Positions 47,324-58,430 of a stretch of 64,000 nucleotides of DNA are shown in pieces. The notes under the pieces were generated by a model. The model saw nothing but the letters and a program-made list of their open reading frames with translations, had not been told where the DNA came from and searched no databases. Origin of the DNA: Ulota crispa (Eukaryota > Streptophyta > Bryopsida > Orthotrichales > Orthotrichaceae); contig OY987242.1 in the NCBI GenBank assembly GCA_963920765.1, forward strand, positions 11,620,789 to 11,684,788. The letters are read 5' to 3'. Both the position numbers and the translations under genes were made by a program. How positions within the stretch are numbered: the first letter of the stretch is position 1; the number at the start of each line of letters is the position of its first letter.

Positions 47324-48574
47324 AAGGTAGGAGCACCCATAAGCATTAGTGTTTCCATAACCGTCACCTCTGAAATCTTGAAAAATTTGTGGAAATGAAT
47401 AGATGTAATTAAAAGGATGTACAACATGCAAACATGAAACCTTAGTGTTGGTTATGGGTGCAATGGCAGTTTGCTCTTTAAAAATTCACAACTTATTCTC
47501 ACAATATTCAAATAATACATTCAAAAGTGCAAACTCATTATTATTTTTTGTTCCTAATAGGATCCTATAATTTTCTAGCTGTTTATTAATACTCATCAAT
47601 TTCAAAACCCTTAACCCCTAAAGGCCCAGCTGTCCCCCGGGGGACAAATGGATTTTGGGCATGTACCTATAGCTAATCTAGTTTTTGTGATTAATTAAAA
47701 CTTTTATTGAAAGTGGGGAATTCCAAGACCTATGCGGGCATCAAATTTTTCTTCATTTTGACATTTGACAAAAAAGTTATGCAACAATTTTTGCTACCCA
47801 AGGGGGGAGGGCAATTTGGGTAGCCCAAAAACTTCTTAAAAATTTGTATTTTCTAAAATTAGAAGTCTGAAATTGGTTCTTTAGATTTTTTCATATGTGG
47901 GAAGCTTTGAATCATTCAACTTCAATCAATGAGATGAAAGTTATGAGATGTTTTAGTTTGTGGGCAATTATGGATTTTCTATTCTAAAATAAACTTTGAA
48001 GTCCTTTATTTTCCACAATTTTCAATGTTTTGGAATAAAAACTAAACCTAAGGAAGTAGATTGTTTATTACAACATTAAAAGTGTTGGGATTTGCATTTT
48101 TCATTTTAATGATTAAATTCTTAACAATTGCGTGATTTGACTCATTCTCTATTTCTTTTTACTTATTGTTTTTTCCCATGTGTTGTATAGTTCCAATTGA
48201 TTTGAAAATTCCCCCACACATGCCTAACTTGGTCTTCTACATGGAATAAATAAACCTCAACTTTGTGTAGAGCATTCTTTTTCATGTAAGAGTGGTCAAA
48301 GGCTTTTGAAATTTACTAGCAGTAAGGAAAAAAACCTTTTCCCTTCACCTCACATGTATATATTTCCCTCCTCTCCATCTAGAATAACCTGATTTTTTCC
48401 CACAAGTACCTCTTCTAGTTTAAGGTAAGATCCTACAATCAGATTTGCAAAACAAACTTTATTTCCTACTTTTCTACTCATTCGCCCCAAAGTGGCAGCT
48501 AACAATGACTTTCACTGGAAAAAAGAGCTTGGACCTTTAGGGGTTAAACTAACGCTTATGGGTGCTCCTACCGT
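47324..48574. mobile_element. TAAGGTAGG-family MITE, copy 7, interrupted by TTAA element H
   Basis: Starts AAGGTAGGAGCACCCATAAG and ends with inverted 'acgcttatgggtgctcctacc'. The TTAA element at 47615-48543 lies inside, near the right end. Without it the element is about 0.32 kb. Confidence 0.75.
47615..48543 (+). mobile_element. TTAA element, subfamily B, full-length copy H (nested)
   Basis: TTAA at 47611-47614 and 48544-48547. Ends are CCCCTAAAGGCCCAGCTG and (from the right) CCCCTAAAGGTCCAAGC. Length 929 bp. A GTCCCCCGGGGGAC palindrome follows the left end. It is clearly inserted into copy 7 of the TAAGGTAGG family. Confidence 0.85.
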
Positions 48575-48788
48575 AAGTCCAACTCCTCCAACCCTTGGGA
48601 ACCTTCTTACTCAAACCAGATTTTTAAATTTATTTATCCCTCACCTCATATTTTAGCGACTTGGTATATTGCACAAGCTAGTTTGTGAACACCCCATATC
48701 TTACAAGCTACAATATGTATACGGCACGCTCTAGTTTGTGGACATGGGGATGGAATGGCTCAACATTTCACCTGGTAAATCCAACCTT

Positions 48789-49221
48789 CATTAGAGGAAA
48801 AATGAGCTTAAAAGAAGGCCTCCCAATCTTGACACATTACCATATTTATTGAGATAGGAGAGGCATAGGTAAGGTACTTATACAAGAGTCTCTACCTTGT
48901 GTGAAGTACTCAAATGTATCATGCTATATGACAAAAGGATTTGATGATGCAAAGTAATATTATAACATGATAATCACTAATGCAAGGACCTCTACTGGGA
49001 CTACGACTAGAATTCCCAATCAAACAAGGACACTCATCAAACAAAAAGATTCTAATGTTATAAAAAGAAAGTATCATCATGAAGTACTACGTCATAAGTT
49101 GCAAGCTAGTATAGGGCATTAGTCTATTTTGATTTGAAAAAGGACAATAAATTTAAATGCTTTTGACCCTTCTAGCCACCTCCCTTGAGGGCCTTCTCTT
49201 GAGCTCATTTTTCCTCTAATG
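48789..49221 (+). mobile_element. 433-bp MITE with CATTAGAGGAAAAATGAGC ends, copy 1
   Basis: The left end CATTAGAGGAAAAATGAGCT is matched from the right by the same sequence, with inverted repeats of about 35 bp reaching 'gaaggcc'. The whole element is related to 58431-58854 in opposite orientation. The target duplication is unclear. Confidence 0.75.
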
Positions 49222-49315
49222 TTTCATTTAAGAAAGTGAGGTCCACAAATTGGCACACTAGCATGTGTGATGTACCAAGCCTATGTTTCAAAGTGCTAGA
49301 AAAACAATTATTACA

Positions 49316-49640
49316 GGGAAAATGATATATGTACCATCCCTTTTGAACTATCCTACTACAACTATTGTAAATGGCCAATATTTACAATATTAAAGTAGGT
49401 GTGGATCACAAGAAAAACATCACTAACTTAAAACATACAATTTGAGAAAATGCAACTTTGATTTTGTTTTTAAATCATGCTTATTTTAATTTAGATTATT
49501 TTAATGGATACTATGACTAGATCTAGAAGCTGAATTTTCAAATTTGCACGTGGTCCACACCTACTTTAATATTATAAATATTTGCCATATAGAAGTTGTG
49601 GTAGAATAGTAAAAATAGGGTGGTATACATATCAATCCCC
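49316..49640. mobile_element. hAT-like palindromic MITE, copy 3
   Basis: Ends are GGGAAAATGATATATGTACC and (from the right) GGGGATTGATATGTATACCA, with further inverted arms ('aaagtaggtgtgga' / 'tccacacctacttt'). The flanks TTATTACA (49308-49315) and TTATTATA (49641-49648) agree at 7 of 8 bases. It is a more distant relative of 13331 and 19307. Confidence 0.65.
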
Positions 49641-49648
49641 TTATTATA

Positions 49649-50240
49649 GTGAACTCACAAACTTATACATGCCGATTTGTTTAGGATGGAAATCGTTTGT
49701 TCATCTCTGTAATATATGATTTTCTTCTAAACCTGTGCATGCCATCTAATCCTTTACCAGAAATGAGAGTTCATATGGAGATATCAAATCTCAGTGTTCA
49801 GCTATTTTGCCTAATATTTATATTTATAGTCAGAGATCTTTTATGTTAGGTCCCAAAATAGAAAAGGGGGCTGCAAGTGTTCCTCATAGACATAGACCGT
49901 TACTAAACTCTCGCAAGGAGTGCGAGATCATAGATTATTTTCCATGTACCGGAAATGGCCAGTCCCTGGACAGAAACGGGGGGCGAGAAATTTGGAGTCG
50001 GTCCATCAGCGGGGGGGACGGTCAGGGACGGTCAAGGACTGAAGGCGAGGAGCCATGACAGCCAGGAATGCCACGCACTGCTCTTTGAGAAATGGAAGGA
50101 ATGCCAACGCGATCCACATTCTCTGGATGATGAACAGGAATTGCCACGACCGAATCCGGATGCAAACCCCAACATGTACTCCAAAATCTAGCCCACCACG
50201 CTTGCATAGCCTCTTGCTAGCCAGACCCCCTAGCTAGTCC
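49649..50240. other. Transition into the GC-rich island, no gene confirmed
   Basis: GC rises sharply from about 49860. G-rich sequence ('gcgggggggacggtcaggga') lies near 50010. Open frames occur on both strands and none has a recognisable domain. No transposon terminus lies between 49649 and about 55.5 kb. Confidence 0.4.
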
Positions 50241-51327
50241 CACTACAGTCCAGCAGTTTCGGCAGCGGCTGCACTTCTTCTTGGCTGCTGCGCTTGATCA
50301 TACTCCCTCTCCCCCACCTGGCCACCTCCTGCCCTAGCCCCTACTCTTGCCCCGCAACTTGAAGACGATGGCCAGGACACCTGACGCGTCACTGCTTTGT
50401 GGGCAGGGAGTACAAAGGCAGTGAGGGCTCGCCAGCAGGCCCTAGGCAATGCTGCAGCACTCCAAACTCTTCGGCAGCGCTGGCTCGTGGTCCGGTAGCG
50501 AAGAGAGGGACATACGTAGCTCTACATACATACATGTACTCCTGCAGCTCGTGCTGTACGTGATAGTCTTATAAGGTGACCCCGCATGCGTCACTGCAGC
50601 TAATTCCCTCCCCTTGGGCAGCAGCATTCGGGTCTCCCAGCGCGCGAGTGTGTGTGTGCGCGCGTCTTCTTCTATTCCTGGATCTGCTGCCGCTCGTGTG
50701 ACTGTCCGAGCGAGCAACCAGGGGTCCAGGTACTGGCGCCGGACACTGTGCTGCAGGGCCACACTTGCGGAGGGTTACGTGCAACTCCACTCGCATGTGC
50801 GGGTGTCTACAGCAGCAGCTTCAGTCCCTTGGAGTTTCTGTTGTCCCTTGGCGGTGATCCATTGGTCCCAGGTACTCTCGCTTTTGCGACTTGTTCATGC
50901 TCGCTGTTGGCGCCAACGTTTGGCTCTCTCAAATGCTCTTGTCCGGAGAATCGATCTGGTGATGTGTGTTCGAGGCCAGTTGTGAGTACTCGTCACACTT
51001 CAAGCACAGGGTCTCCTTGCCGACTCTGCGAGTGGATTTGCTAGTGATCGGCTCATTGGTTGGTGAGCTGGAGTTGGGTTTTCCATGCTCGGTTGCAATT
51101 CATGGATTCTCTCTAAAGCAATTTGGTGCTTGAGTACTGGTAGTTAGTTCTCACGTGTAACGAAGGCGAAGTAGGGCTTGGCATTCTCCACTGCTTCCCC
51201 AGATAGAGGTCTGGGGATACAATGAGATAGTTTTCTTACTGGAGTACCAGAAGATTTCTGGTTACGGTTATCTACTTGCCGTAGGGCATATCTGCGAGAC
51301 AGCATAAGTTCGGTCGGACTGACGATC
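50241..51327 (+). promoter_or_regulatory. Likely promoter and 5' leader region of the ERF gene
   Basis: GC-rich, CT-rich sequence upstream of the coding start. It includes a perfect TGACGCGTCA palindrome (50382-50391), a second TGCGTCA-type site near 50587, a 'cttataag' stretch (50568-50575) and a (TG/CG) run near 50640-50668. Several short ATG frames precede the main start, including ATG-AGA-TAG at 51222-51230 and a four-codon frame near 51102. If transcribed, these would be upstream ORFs. The transcription start cannot be fixed, and a leader intron is possible. Confidence 0.4.
50382..50391. promoter_or_regulatory. Perfect TGACGCGTCA palindrome (possible bZIP site)
   Basis: Two inverted TGACG half-sites overlap in a 10-bp palindrome about 0.94 kb upstream of the ATG. 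TGACG is the core of plant as-1/C-box type sites bound by TGA-class bZIP factors. Function is inferred only from the motif. Confidence 0.35.
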
Positions 51328-53136
51328 ATGCCGTTACATGACATTCTGAGTGGTCCTCTGCTTGCGAAGCGCAAATGGCATGACGTTACACCTGAGAGTC
51401 CCTCTCTGAAGAAGGAGAAGTGGCGTAATTTTGAGGTACTATCTGACGAACGAGGCAGCTTTAACGACACTTGCTTCCGGTGCTCTGGGCCAGCAGCATT
51501 CCACAATCTGTGCGATCTGTGTCTGTGCCCGACCGTAGAGACGACTTCCGATTGCTCTTTCGATTCCTCAGTGGAAACGAGCTTCTCAGTTCTTGAGATG
51601 GACTCCTTTCGATCTCAAGGAGATCAGTTCTTCAGCGAGAACGTTGATGAATTAAGCCCCACGAGTACTTTCAGCTTCCTCGCAGGTTACGGTGAATCCG
51701 AGACGGAGGTGTCGCCTCTCCCTCACTTGCACTACGACGATGACTCGTCGCCGACTGAGAGTAGCGCTGACATGCACACTGACCTAGACGGCATTGCGGC
51801 GGTGGTGGGACAGACCATATTGTTCGGGAACACTCGAAGTAACGAAGCACAACAAGCCGCCTGTTCATCATCCTTGAGTCAGGCAGCAGGCCTGGGGCGT
51901 CCTTCATGGCCTTCGACAGTAACTCTGCTGCAAGAAGAGCATCATCGAGTAGCATCACCGAACTCGTTCCTAAGCTGGAGCTTTAGTCCATCGTCCCGAG
52001 TAGTAGAGTACCCGAATTGCTACACCGCCGAGAATCTGAGATCTGCACTACAAAATATCATGCCATCGCCTGACAACATCCTCACGGTTGCTAAACCAGC
52101 TGCTGCCGAGATCAAGTCGCGGTTTCTGCACGACGTGCACCGGTCTGTTGAACTTCGGCACCCGAGACTTGCAATGGAGACGCCGAAAGCGCCTGCAGCG
52201 AAGTGTGTGGCGACTACTGGGCGATCTTACAGAGGTGTAAGGAAGCGGCCGTGGGGTCGGTGGTCTGCAGAGATTCGCGATCGCATCGGCCGGTGTCGCC
52301 ACTGGTTGGGGACTTTCGACACTGCTGAAGATGCGGCCAGAGCTTATGACAGTGGTAAGCAATGGAAACCTTACTATGCTTGTGGAAATGCTTCTATGTT
52401 TGCTGATATATTATTTCTACACTGATAGTCTCTCTTGCCTGACGCTCGATCTCTGAGCTAGGTACTTTATTTCTTGACTGTTGACATGATGAAACGAAGA
52501 TTTGGACGTCCTAACATCTCCTTGTTCTCTCCAGCCGCAAGAGCTCTGCGAGGTTCAAAGGCAAAAACCAACTTCGCCTCGCCATCATGCTGTGATGACT
52601 TGAAAGGATTATCAAGGACCGGAGCTGCTCCATCGGCTCAGTTGCCTCCAGTTGCACGTAACTCTCTACCTTCCTCTCGTGGCAGAACGAATCCGAGAAG
52701 CACTTCAGCTTCGCAAAAACGATCAGGAAAAAGTACCAAGCGGAGTTCTAAAACTAGTAGCGCGAAAGGAACGACGACGATTCCTGTAAGCAACGAAGTG
52801 AGGACGTCGGAATTCATGACCCATCCTCCGAAGAAAGGTGTGCCTTTGCAGAGTACGATGACCACGCAGTGTATTTCAAGCGATGCAGTAGTACCTGCCG
52901 GGGTTGTTGATTGTGGTACCGTTACCGTGGCCAGATCACTGGAACTGGACTTAAAGCTTGGCTTTTGCAGTGCCAAGTCGTGCAGTTCCAGCCTGGAGAG
53001 CACACCAGACTCGACCGTGACGTACCAGTCACCCGAGTCGTGCTCCTTTTCTTCCTTTTCTACTGTCCCGGCACTGAATGGGAGCTCACCTTTTTCGCCG
53101 GGTTCCCCTCCGCTGTCATGTTACCCATGGCGCTAG
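51328..53136 (+). CDS. AP2/ERF-type transcription factor with C-terminal LxLxL (EAR) motif, two exons
   Basis: Predicted nuclear DNA-binding protein of 542 residues, exons 51328-52354 and 52535-53136. The ATG at 51328 is the first after an in-frame stop at 51223-51225; the end is TAG at 53134-53136. One AP2 domain spans about residues 300-356: [12 protein letters not shown], then SAEIRD, then [16 protein letters not shown], then [19 protein letters not shown] marks the ERF rather than the DREB branch, and [14 protein letters not shown] resembles group VIII-like ERFs. The usual Pro after AEIRD is Arg. A basic Ser/Lys/Arg-rich stretch follows. LELDLKL at 478-484 (52939-52959) fits the LxLxL EAR repression motif, which in known ERFs recruits TOPLESS-type corepressors. 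Residues 49-67 hold five cysteines (C-x2-C-x9-C-x2-C-x-C). The long acidic, Ser-rich region before the AP2 domain matches nothing I know. By family, target sites would be GCC-box like. Codon composition is far richer in GC than the surroundings. Confidence 0.88.
52355..52534 (+). other. 180-bp phase-1 intron within the AP2 domain
   Basis: The donor GTAAGC follows ...GACAGTG. A CTAAC branch-point-like motif at 52511-52515 is followed by a pyrimidine tract and CCAG. Splicing joins codon 343 as G|CC (Ala) and restores ..AYD-S-A-ARALRG.., the expected AP2 consensus, so the junction is fixed by homology. If the intron is retained, translation runs on to a stop at 52423-52425. That would give a 365-residue product lacking the end of the AP2 domain and the EAR motif. 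Confidence 0.9.
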
Positions 53137-55568
53137 CATGGCCGCCCACTCTCGGTGTACTGTCCACTAGTTCTATTGGTGATGGCATGGTTCTCCGTAT
53201 CCCTCATTTGAGGAAGTTGGAAAATCAGATCCAGTTCGGTACGGTGCATGCAAGAGTGCGTGTGCATTGGCAGACCGGAGGTGCGCCCTGGTAAATGGTA
53301 ATGACATCTGACATATGAACTCCCGGCACCGGCGTCTCAGATTGGTTCGTTTCACGGCCGAGCTTGATGCTTGGAGCTCCATTTCCAGATCGGCACTAAT
53401 GCGTGCATTATAACGATTGAAATGGTGGTGCTCAATCTGCAGAGATGAATCATCATAGTGGTGATTAGCACTTTTACCAGGTTAATTATCGCACTATAGC
53501 GATACCTAGCATCCCCATTTAGGACCAGGTAGTTGCAATAGTTTAGTCTAGCTGAGCACCCTTGCCAGTAGATATTACGCAAATCCGTTCCATACGATAC
53601 GGAGAGCGGCCGCTCCATGTAAATAACGACGCTTGATTAAGCCTTACTAATTCTTTGCTTAGTTATAACTATGATTCCCAGCTGGTGGTGGGGTAATTTA
53701 TAAGCATGCTATAATTGATTGAGCATTCGACAGTTTGTGTAATTGGCAGCCTTGTTGGTGCGACCTAAATGGTAACTTATTTGTGATGTGGGCTTCATAT
53801 GAGTTGGTAGGTTGGCAAGATACACATCAGAGTTAACCCACCAGATCTTATGTATTCAAGCGTCGCAATGCTTTTTCCATTAGAACCTAAATTTTCCCAT
53901 TTGTTTATGTTGATCTATTCACGTTATTGTCTAGTGTGCATGCAATATACACTTCGATCTAAAATTGTGCTGCTTTTTTATTATTGGGTGCCTGCAACTC
54001 TGGTGTCCTGATTATGCATGGAAGTGTGCTCGAGTTGACAGCGGAGCAGAAAAACGGAGCACATTTCAAATGTAGTGGTAACTTCGGCTAATAAAAGGAA
54101 CTCTTGTAGATCAATGAACGTAAGAGATATCTGTTCACCATCGCAGTAAGTTTGCAAGAACACGTCCGAAGCATATAGTCACGACATGAAGTTGTTGCTA
54201 CACACATTCCCATCCAAACAGTATACTTCCCAATCATCGCAACGAAGTATTTCAGAGACTTCGAGCGTCGTCCCAAATTGCTTGTAAGTTGTAACACTCG
54301 GTTCTTACTGAGTGGACTGATGTAGGGAACTGCGCGTCAGTTTCTGATTGTGTTTTACTTTGCAAGTCGAGTAGAAAACTCCGAAGTAAGCTACATCATG
54401 TAAACTGTGCCATGCTTAATTTATAGACACGGATGATCTACACAATCGGAGAGCAGATATAGTGATTGTGCGTGTACCCAGAAGTTTATAACAAGTAGAG
54501 ATTTCTGACCTTCGATCACAAAACGTGATGCCAAATATGACCCGGAGGAACCAACCGTTGGAGCTTCATGTTAGAAAACCCATACTTACCTGGAGATTGA
54601 TGATTGCGGTGCTTTAGATCGAGGGCCACTACAAAAACAGGCTTCTCAGCACTGATATGTTCTCAGTTAGATTTGAATCAACTACAGTGTTAGTGAGCAT
54701 AAAATTTGGTAGAGGGACACAATCTCGAATGTGGGGCCCAATGCAAGGAATTTGTGCTTATGCGCATTTACTAGTGAACGGCAGCTCCCAAGACTTGAAT
54801 TGAGATTCTGTGCCTCTGATCTCAAGAGATATGTTTTGGATGTTTCCAGTAACAGTGACCAGGAGTGAAACATATTCTAATGTAGTTCTAATACCAGAAC
54901 AGACAGTCGGTTTTTACATTTTTAGTTTTTATTGCCGGAGATATGAGCTCTGGAGTCTGGACCCGCTAAACTGTGAGTTCGTCCATAACCACCGAGGTGA
55001 GGATTTTATGCAGAGTGACACAAAAAACGAGAGAGTGAGCAACCTGCAGGACACGGTTGCGGCACTGAGCTACTGAGCTAGTGCCGTTTCAAACATTATC
55101 TTTGGATTTGAGTACAGTTCTGGCCAGAACATGGTGCCATGTGGATATCAGTGCCATCTTGCAAGGTATGAGCACGCCACCTGGTTCAAGTGATTAAGGA
55201 AGTACTGGCTGTAAATTTGATGAAGGAATATCTCGCGTTTCTCTTCATTGCCAAGAGACGAGAAGGCCTGCTACTGAAATGGAATAAGGTAGTATGCTAA
55301 AGGCGTCAATTTAATGGCTGGTCTGCCTTTTCATGGGCTCTTTGAAATAATATTTTTTGCCTAATTTTCAGACAAAGAGAAATAGAGTGTAACACAACTA
55401 TTATTCATATTTTTTGAACCATTATTGAATTGTTGATGATGAGTTTTCAAAGTTTTTGTAGTAGGCATCTGTCTCTCATAATTGTTCCCCTACAACTTGT
55501 AAGGAGATGAGCAGCAATCAAGAAGTATGATTGGTTCTTGCAATAAAACACACATTTTCTTTTATGAT
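53137..55568. other. 3' flank of the ERF gene, no second gene recognised
   Basis: GC falls gradually. Open frames (53352-53618, 54810-55076 and others) are short and without recognisable domains. An AATAAA at 54090-54095 is one candidate polyadenylation signal, though far from the stop codon. No transposon ends were seen. Confidence 0.4.
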
Positions 55569-55572
55569 TTAA

Positions 55573-56751
55573 TCCTTTAAGGTCTGTGGTTGATTTGGGG
55601 GATGGGCAAGAGGTTTTCATGTTCTAAACTCAATAGTCAATACATATGAGAAATATACTACAAGAAAAACTGCCCAAAATGACAAAATATGTCCAAATCA
55701 ACATGGCCAAATCTACAAGAATTGTCCAATTTGACAATTTTTTTGTCATTTTGGACACATTTAGTCAATTCAAAGTTTTGGACATGTCAATTAGGACACA
55801 ATTTCTTGTAGTGATATAGATAACTGTGATTTGTGATGAAGATCTAATCGTACCATTGGAATGGGATTTGATGCTTGGACCTTCACAATAAATTTGGTGG
55901 TAGTTGAGGGTTCTTTTGTTGCAATTTATAATAGATCTTGTAGTCTGTATATGATGGAGTAAGCATGCATACAACAAGCTACCTTTGCCATTGCATTTCT
56001 TGCTGAGGAATTCTTTTTTGTTCTTATAGGACTAGGTTTCTCATTTTTTACCAACAAGAACCATATGGAACTCCAACTTGAAATTCCCCAAACTTGTATC
56101 TATTTGTATAAATGTCATTCTCTTTTACATTTAGGGGTATGGTTGTCACATTGGGCCGCCAGTCCGCGTGCCTACCTATACGCCCGAAGTGCCCAATTGA
56201 GATCATGGTCCATTTGGTGAAGTCAATTCATAGTTGACTTTTAACAATGATGCAAAATGATAAAAAAAAATTTACTCTGTACATGCTAGTGACACTGATT
56301 GTTGCCAACATGAAGTCAAAACGTGGATTCAAAGCCATATCATGTAATAAAAATGAAAATTTATAATTTGATTCTTCCATTTTTAGGTCAAAAACCCTTA
56401 AAATGCCCTAAATTGCCCATTTGGTCCAATTCGTCCGCTTGTCCAATCCGATTTGTTTGCCTGTTTGTGCTGTCCGACAACCTCAACTCGCCCAAAGTAA
56501 CAATGTTGTTTAGGAGTGTCTTTCTCCAATGATTTGTTTATTTTCAATTGCATGCATGCAATTTTTTCAACCCCTACACCATATGCCAACACAGATCTTT
56601 ATGGAATTTTTCCCATTACATTCATTTTCAAATTCCCCACACTTACCCCCTTTCATCCATAATCAAATTCATTGTTAAACTTTGGCTACTAATGATAAAT
56701 GTGTCTTAAACTCTTAATCAACCTTAAAATGGTTGACTAGACCGTAAAGGG
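55573..56751. mobile_element. TTAA element K with a nested CACTA-type MITE
   Basis: TTAA at 55569-55572 and 56752-56755. Ends are TCCTTTAAGGTCTGTGG and (from the right) CCCTTTACGGTCTAGTC. The 1179 bp include the 158-bp CACTA-type element at 55656-55813. The interior is unlike subfamilies A and B. The terminal match is weaker than in other copies. Confidence 0.5.
55656..55813. mobile_element. CACTA-type MITE, copy 2 (3-bp target duplication ATA)
   Basis: Ends are TACTACAAGAAAAACTG (first base changed from C) and ATTTCTTGTAGTG, with ATA on both sides (55653-55655 and 55814-55816). The interior has inverted 'ttgtcc' / 'ggacaa' phrases. The 3-bp duplication and CACTACAAGAAA ends fit CACTA derivatives. 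Confidence 0.8.
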
Positions 56752-56755
56752 TTAA

Positions 56756-58430
56756 AAAGGTTCTTTCAACTATTCAAGAACCACTTCATATCCATTTATG
56801 AGTTACCTACGGGATGCTTTACATGAGAGGGTTTTAATTAGGGCACACTACCTTAATTTGGTTTTAAGATGGAATAGTGCTCTATTTCAAAGTTTGTTAG
56901 CATAGAATATCAACATTTAATAGTGTGCCAAACATAAACAAAGCATAGGGTATGTTTTTAAAAGATTATGATGAAACTACAAAATAGTAGATTCATAAAA
57001 TAACAAATGTTTGCTCCTTCTATTGGGGTGGTTTAGGTTGCCTTCATGTTCATATTTGAGATGTTAGTATTTATTCATTGTCATTGCTCATACCGTAACT
57101 ACATATTGTCCCAAAAATCCTCAAATTTCAAATGTTAAATGACATAAAGTCATGTTGTGTTATTGATTCACATTGAGATTAAAACTCAAAAGAATAGTCT
57201 AGTGATGTCTAAATTATGACACATTGATAAAATCCATATGGTTAGACCTACCATAGCACTCACTAAATATATACAATAATTATAGTTGAAGTCTTCTTAA
57301 TAAATCAATCCCATTCATTTATAGAAATCTATTGTTAAGGAATGTTAGAGGATTAAAATTACATTTTCAAGTAGCATTTGATTCCACTATCACGAACTAA
57401 CATTGTATAAGAGGGTAGAACTTTTTAATGGATTGCAATCGGTAAATCTCCCTCATGAGATACAACCCTCTCTCTGTGGAGCTGTAGTCCTAATGCAACT
57501 TCAAAAAATACCTGAAATTGCTAAAAATACTAATAACCATGCTTAAAAATGAACCTTTGATTTTTTCAATTTATGGAGCTACAAGTTCTGTGGGGATGAT
57601 TTTTTGCTGAACTGTGAGGCATAATAGAGAGCACATGAATTTTCTTCTCTAGACTCAAAAATCTGAGACGTCCATGTTGATTCCTAGATTTAGCATTATT
57701 CTTTAACCAATGCTTTTGAATTTGTAATTTGGTTTGTTGTATATGACCTAACGATATGTTTTATTTGACGTTCAATGAAGAAAAAGATAAATGTATGGTG
57801 GTCTGAAAGATGTCCCCATATCAAGTACATCATCTAAGCTCCAAGCATGGAGAGGTTCCAAAGAAGGGATCTAACCTTGCAATTTATGGGGCCACAAATT
57901 GATAAACAAAACAAAAAAACATCCCAAAAAAACATCCATTTCATTAGCAAAACCATGAACCCTTTGGTCTTAATTTGTGCTTTTAGATATGAAATATTCC
58001 TTACAACCTACTTTTCTCAATCGAGAACTTTGAGTGCAATGATGGCTAAGAGCCTTGGATTTTGATGGAAACAAAGCAGCTAATCAATCATGATGGTGCA
58101 CAACACCAAAAATTCATAATAAAGTTGTGGCATAGTACTTGATTATGTCAACTCAAATTTGGATACCATATTACGTTCATGCTTTTGTAATGTTTAGTAC
58201 TTGTACAATGGCAAAGTCATACAAGGTAGTAGTACTTCACACACATTTTTCATGTACCAGGTCTAAACTCAATACATTTTATGAGAGTCACAAATTAAGG
58301 GGCACTTAGAGGGCTCATTATTTTGCTAATGTTTACAGCCGAGGAGATGTTGGGGGCATGACTGCCAAATTATGACAAAGTTAGTACCAAATTAGTTACC
58401 TCCACATTAGGTTAAAATCTGAAATCAAAG
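56756..58430. other. AT-rich spacer, no gene seen
   Basis: A 72-codon frame (57847-58065) is unassigned. No element could be defined in about 1.7 kb. Confidence 0.4.

Noticed and set aside
50614-51044. Long overlapping frames upstream of the ERF start
   Set aside because: They begin at TTG or GTG rather than ATG and overlap in different frames; best explained by GC-rich leader or promoter sequence with few stops.
52911-53294. 127-codon frame overlapping the end of the ERF second exon
   Set aside because: Shadow of the real coding frame in another phase; the EAR motif and the AP2 continuation lie in the other frame.
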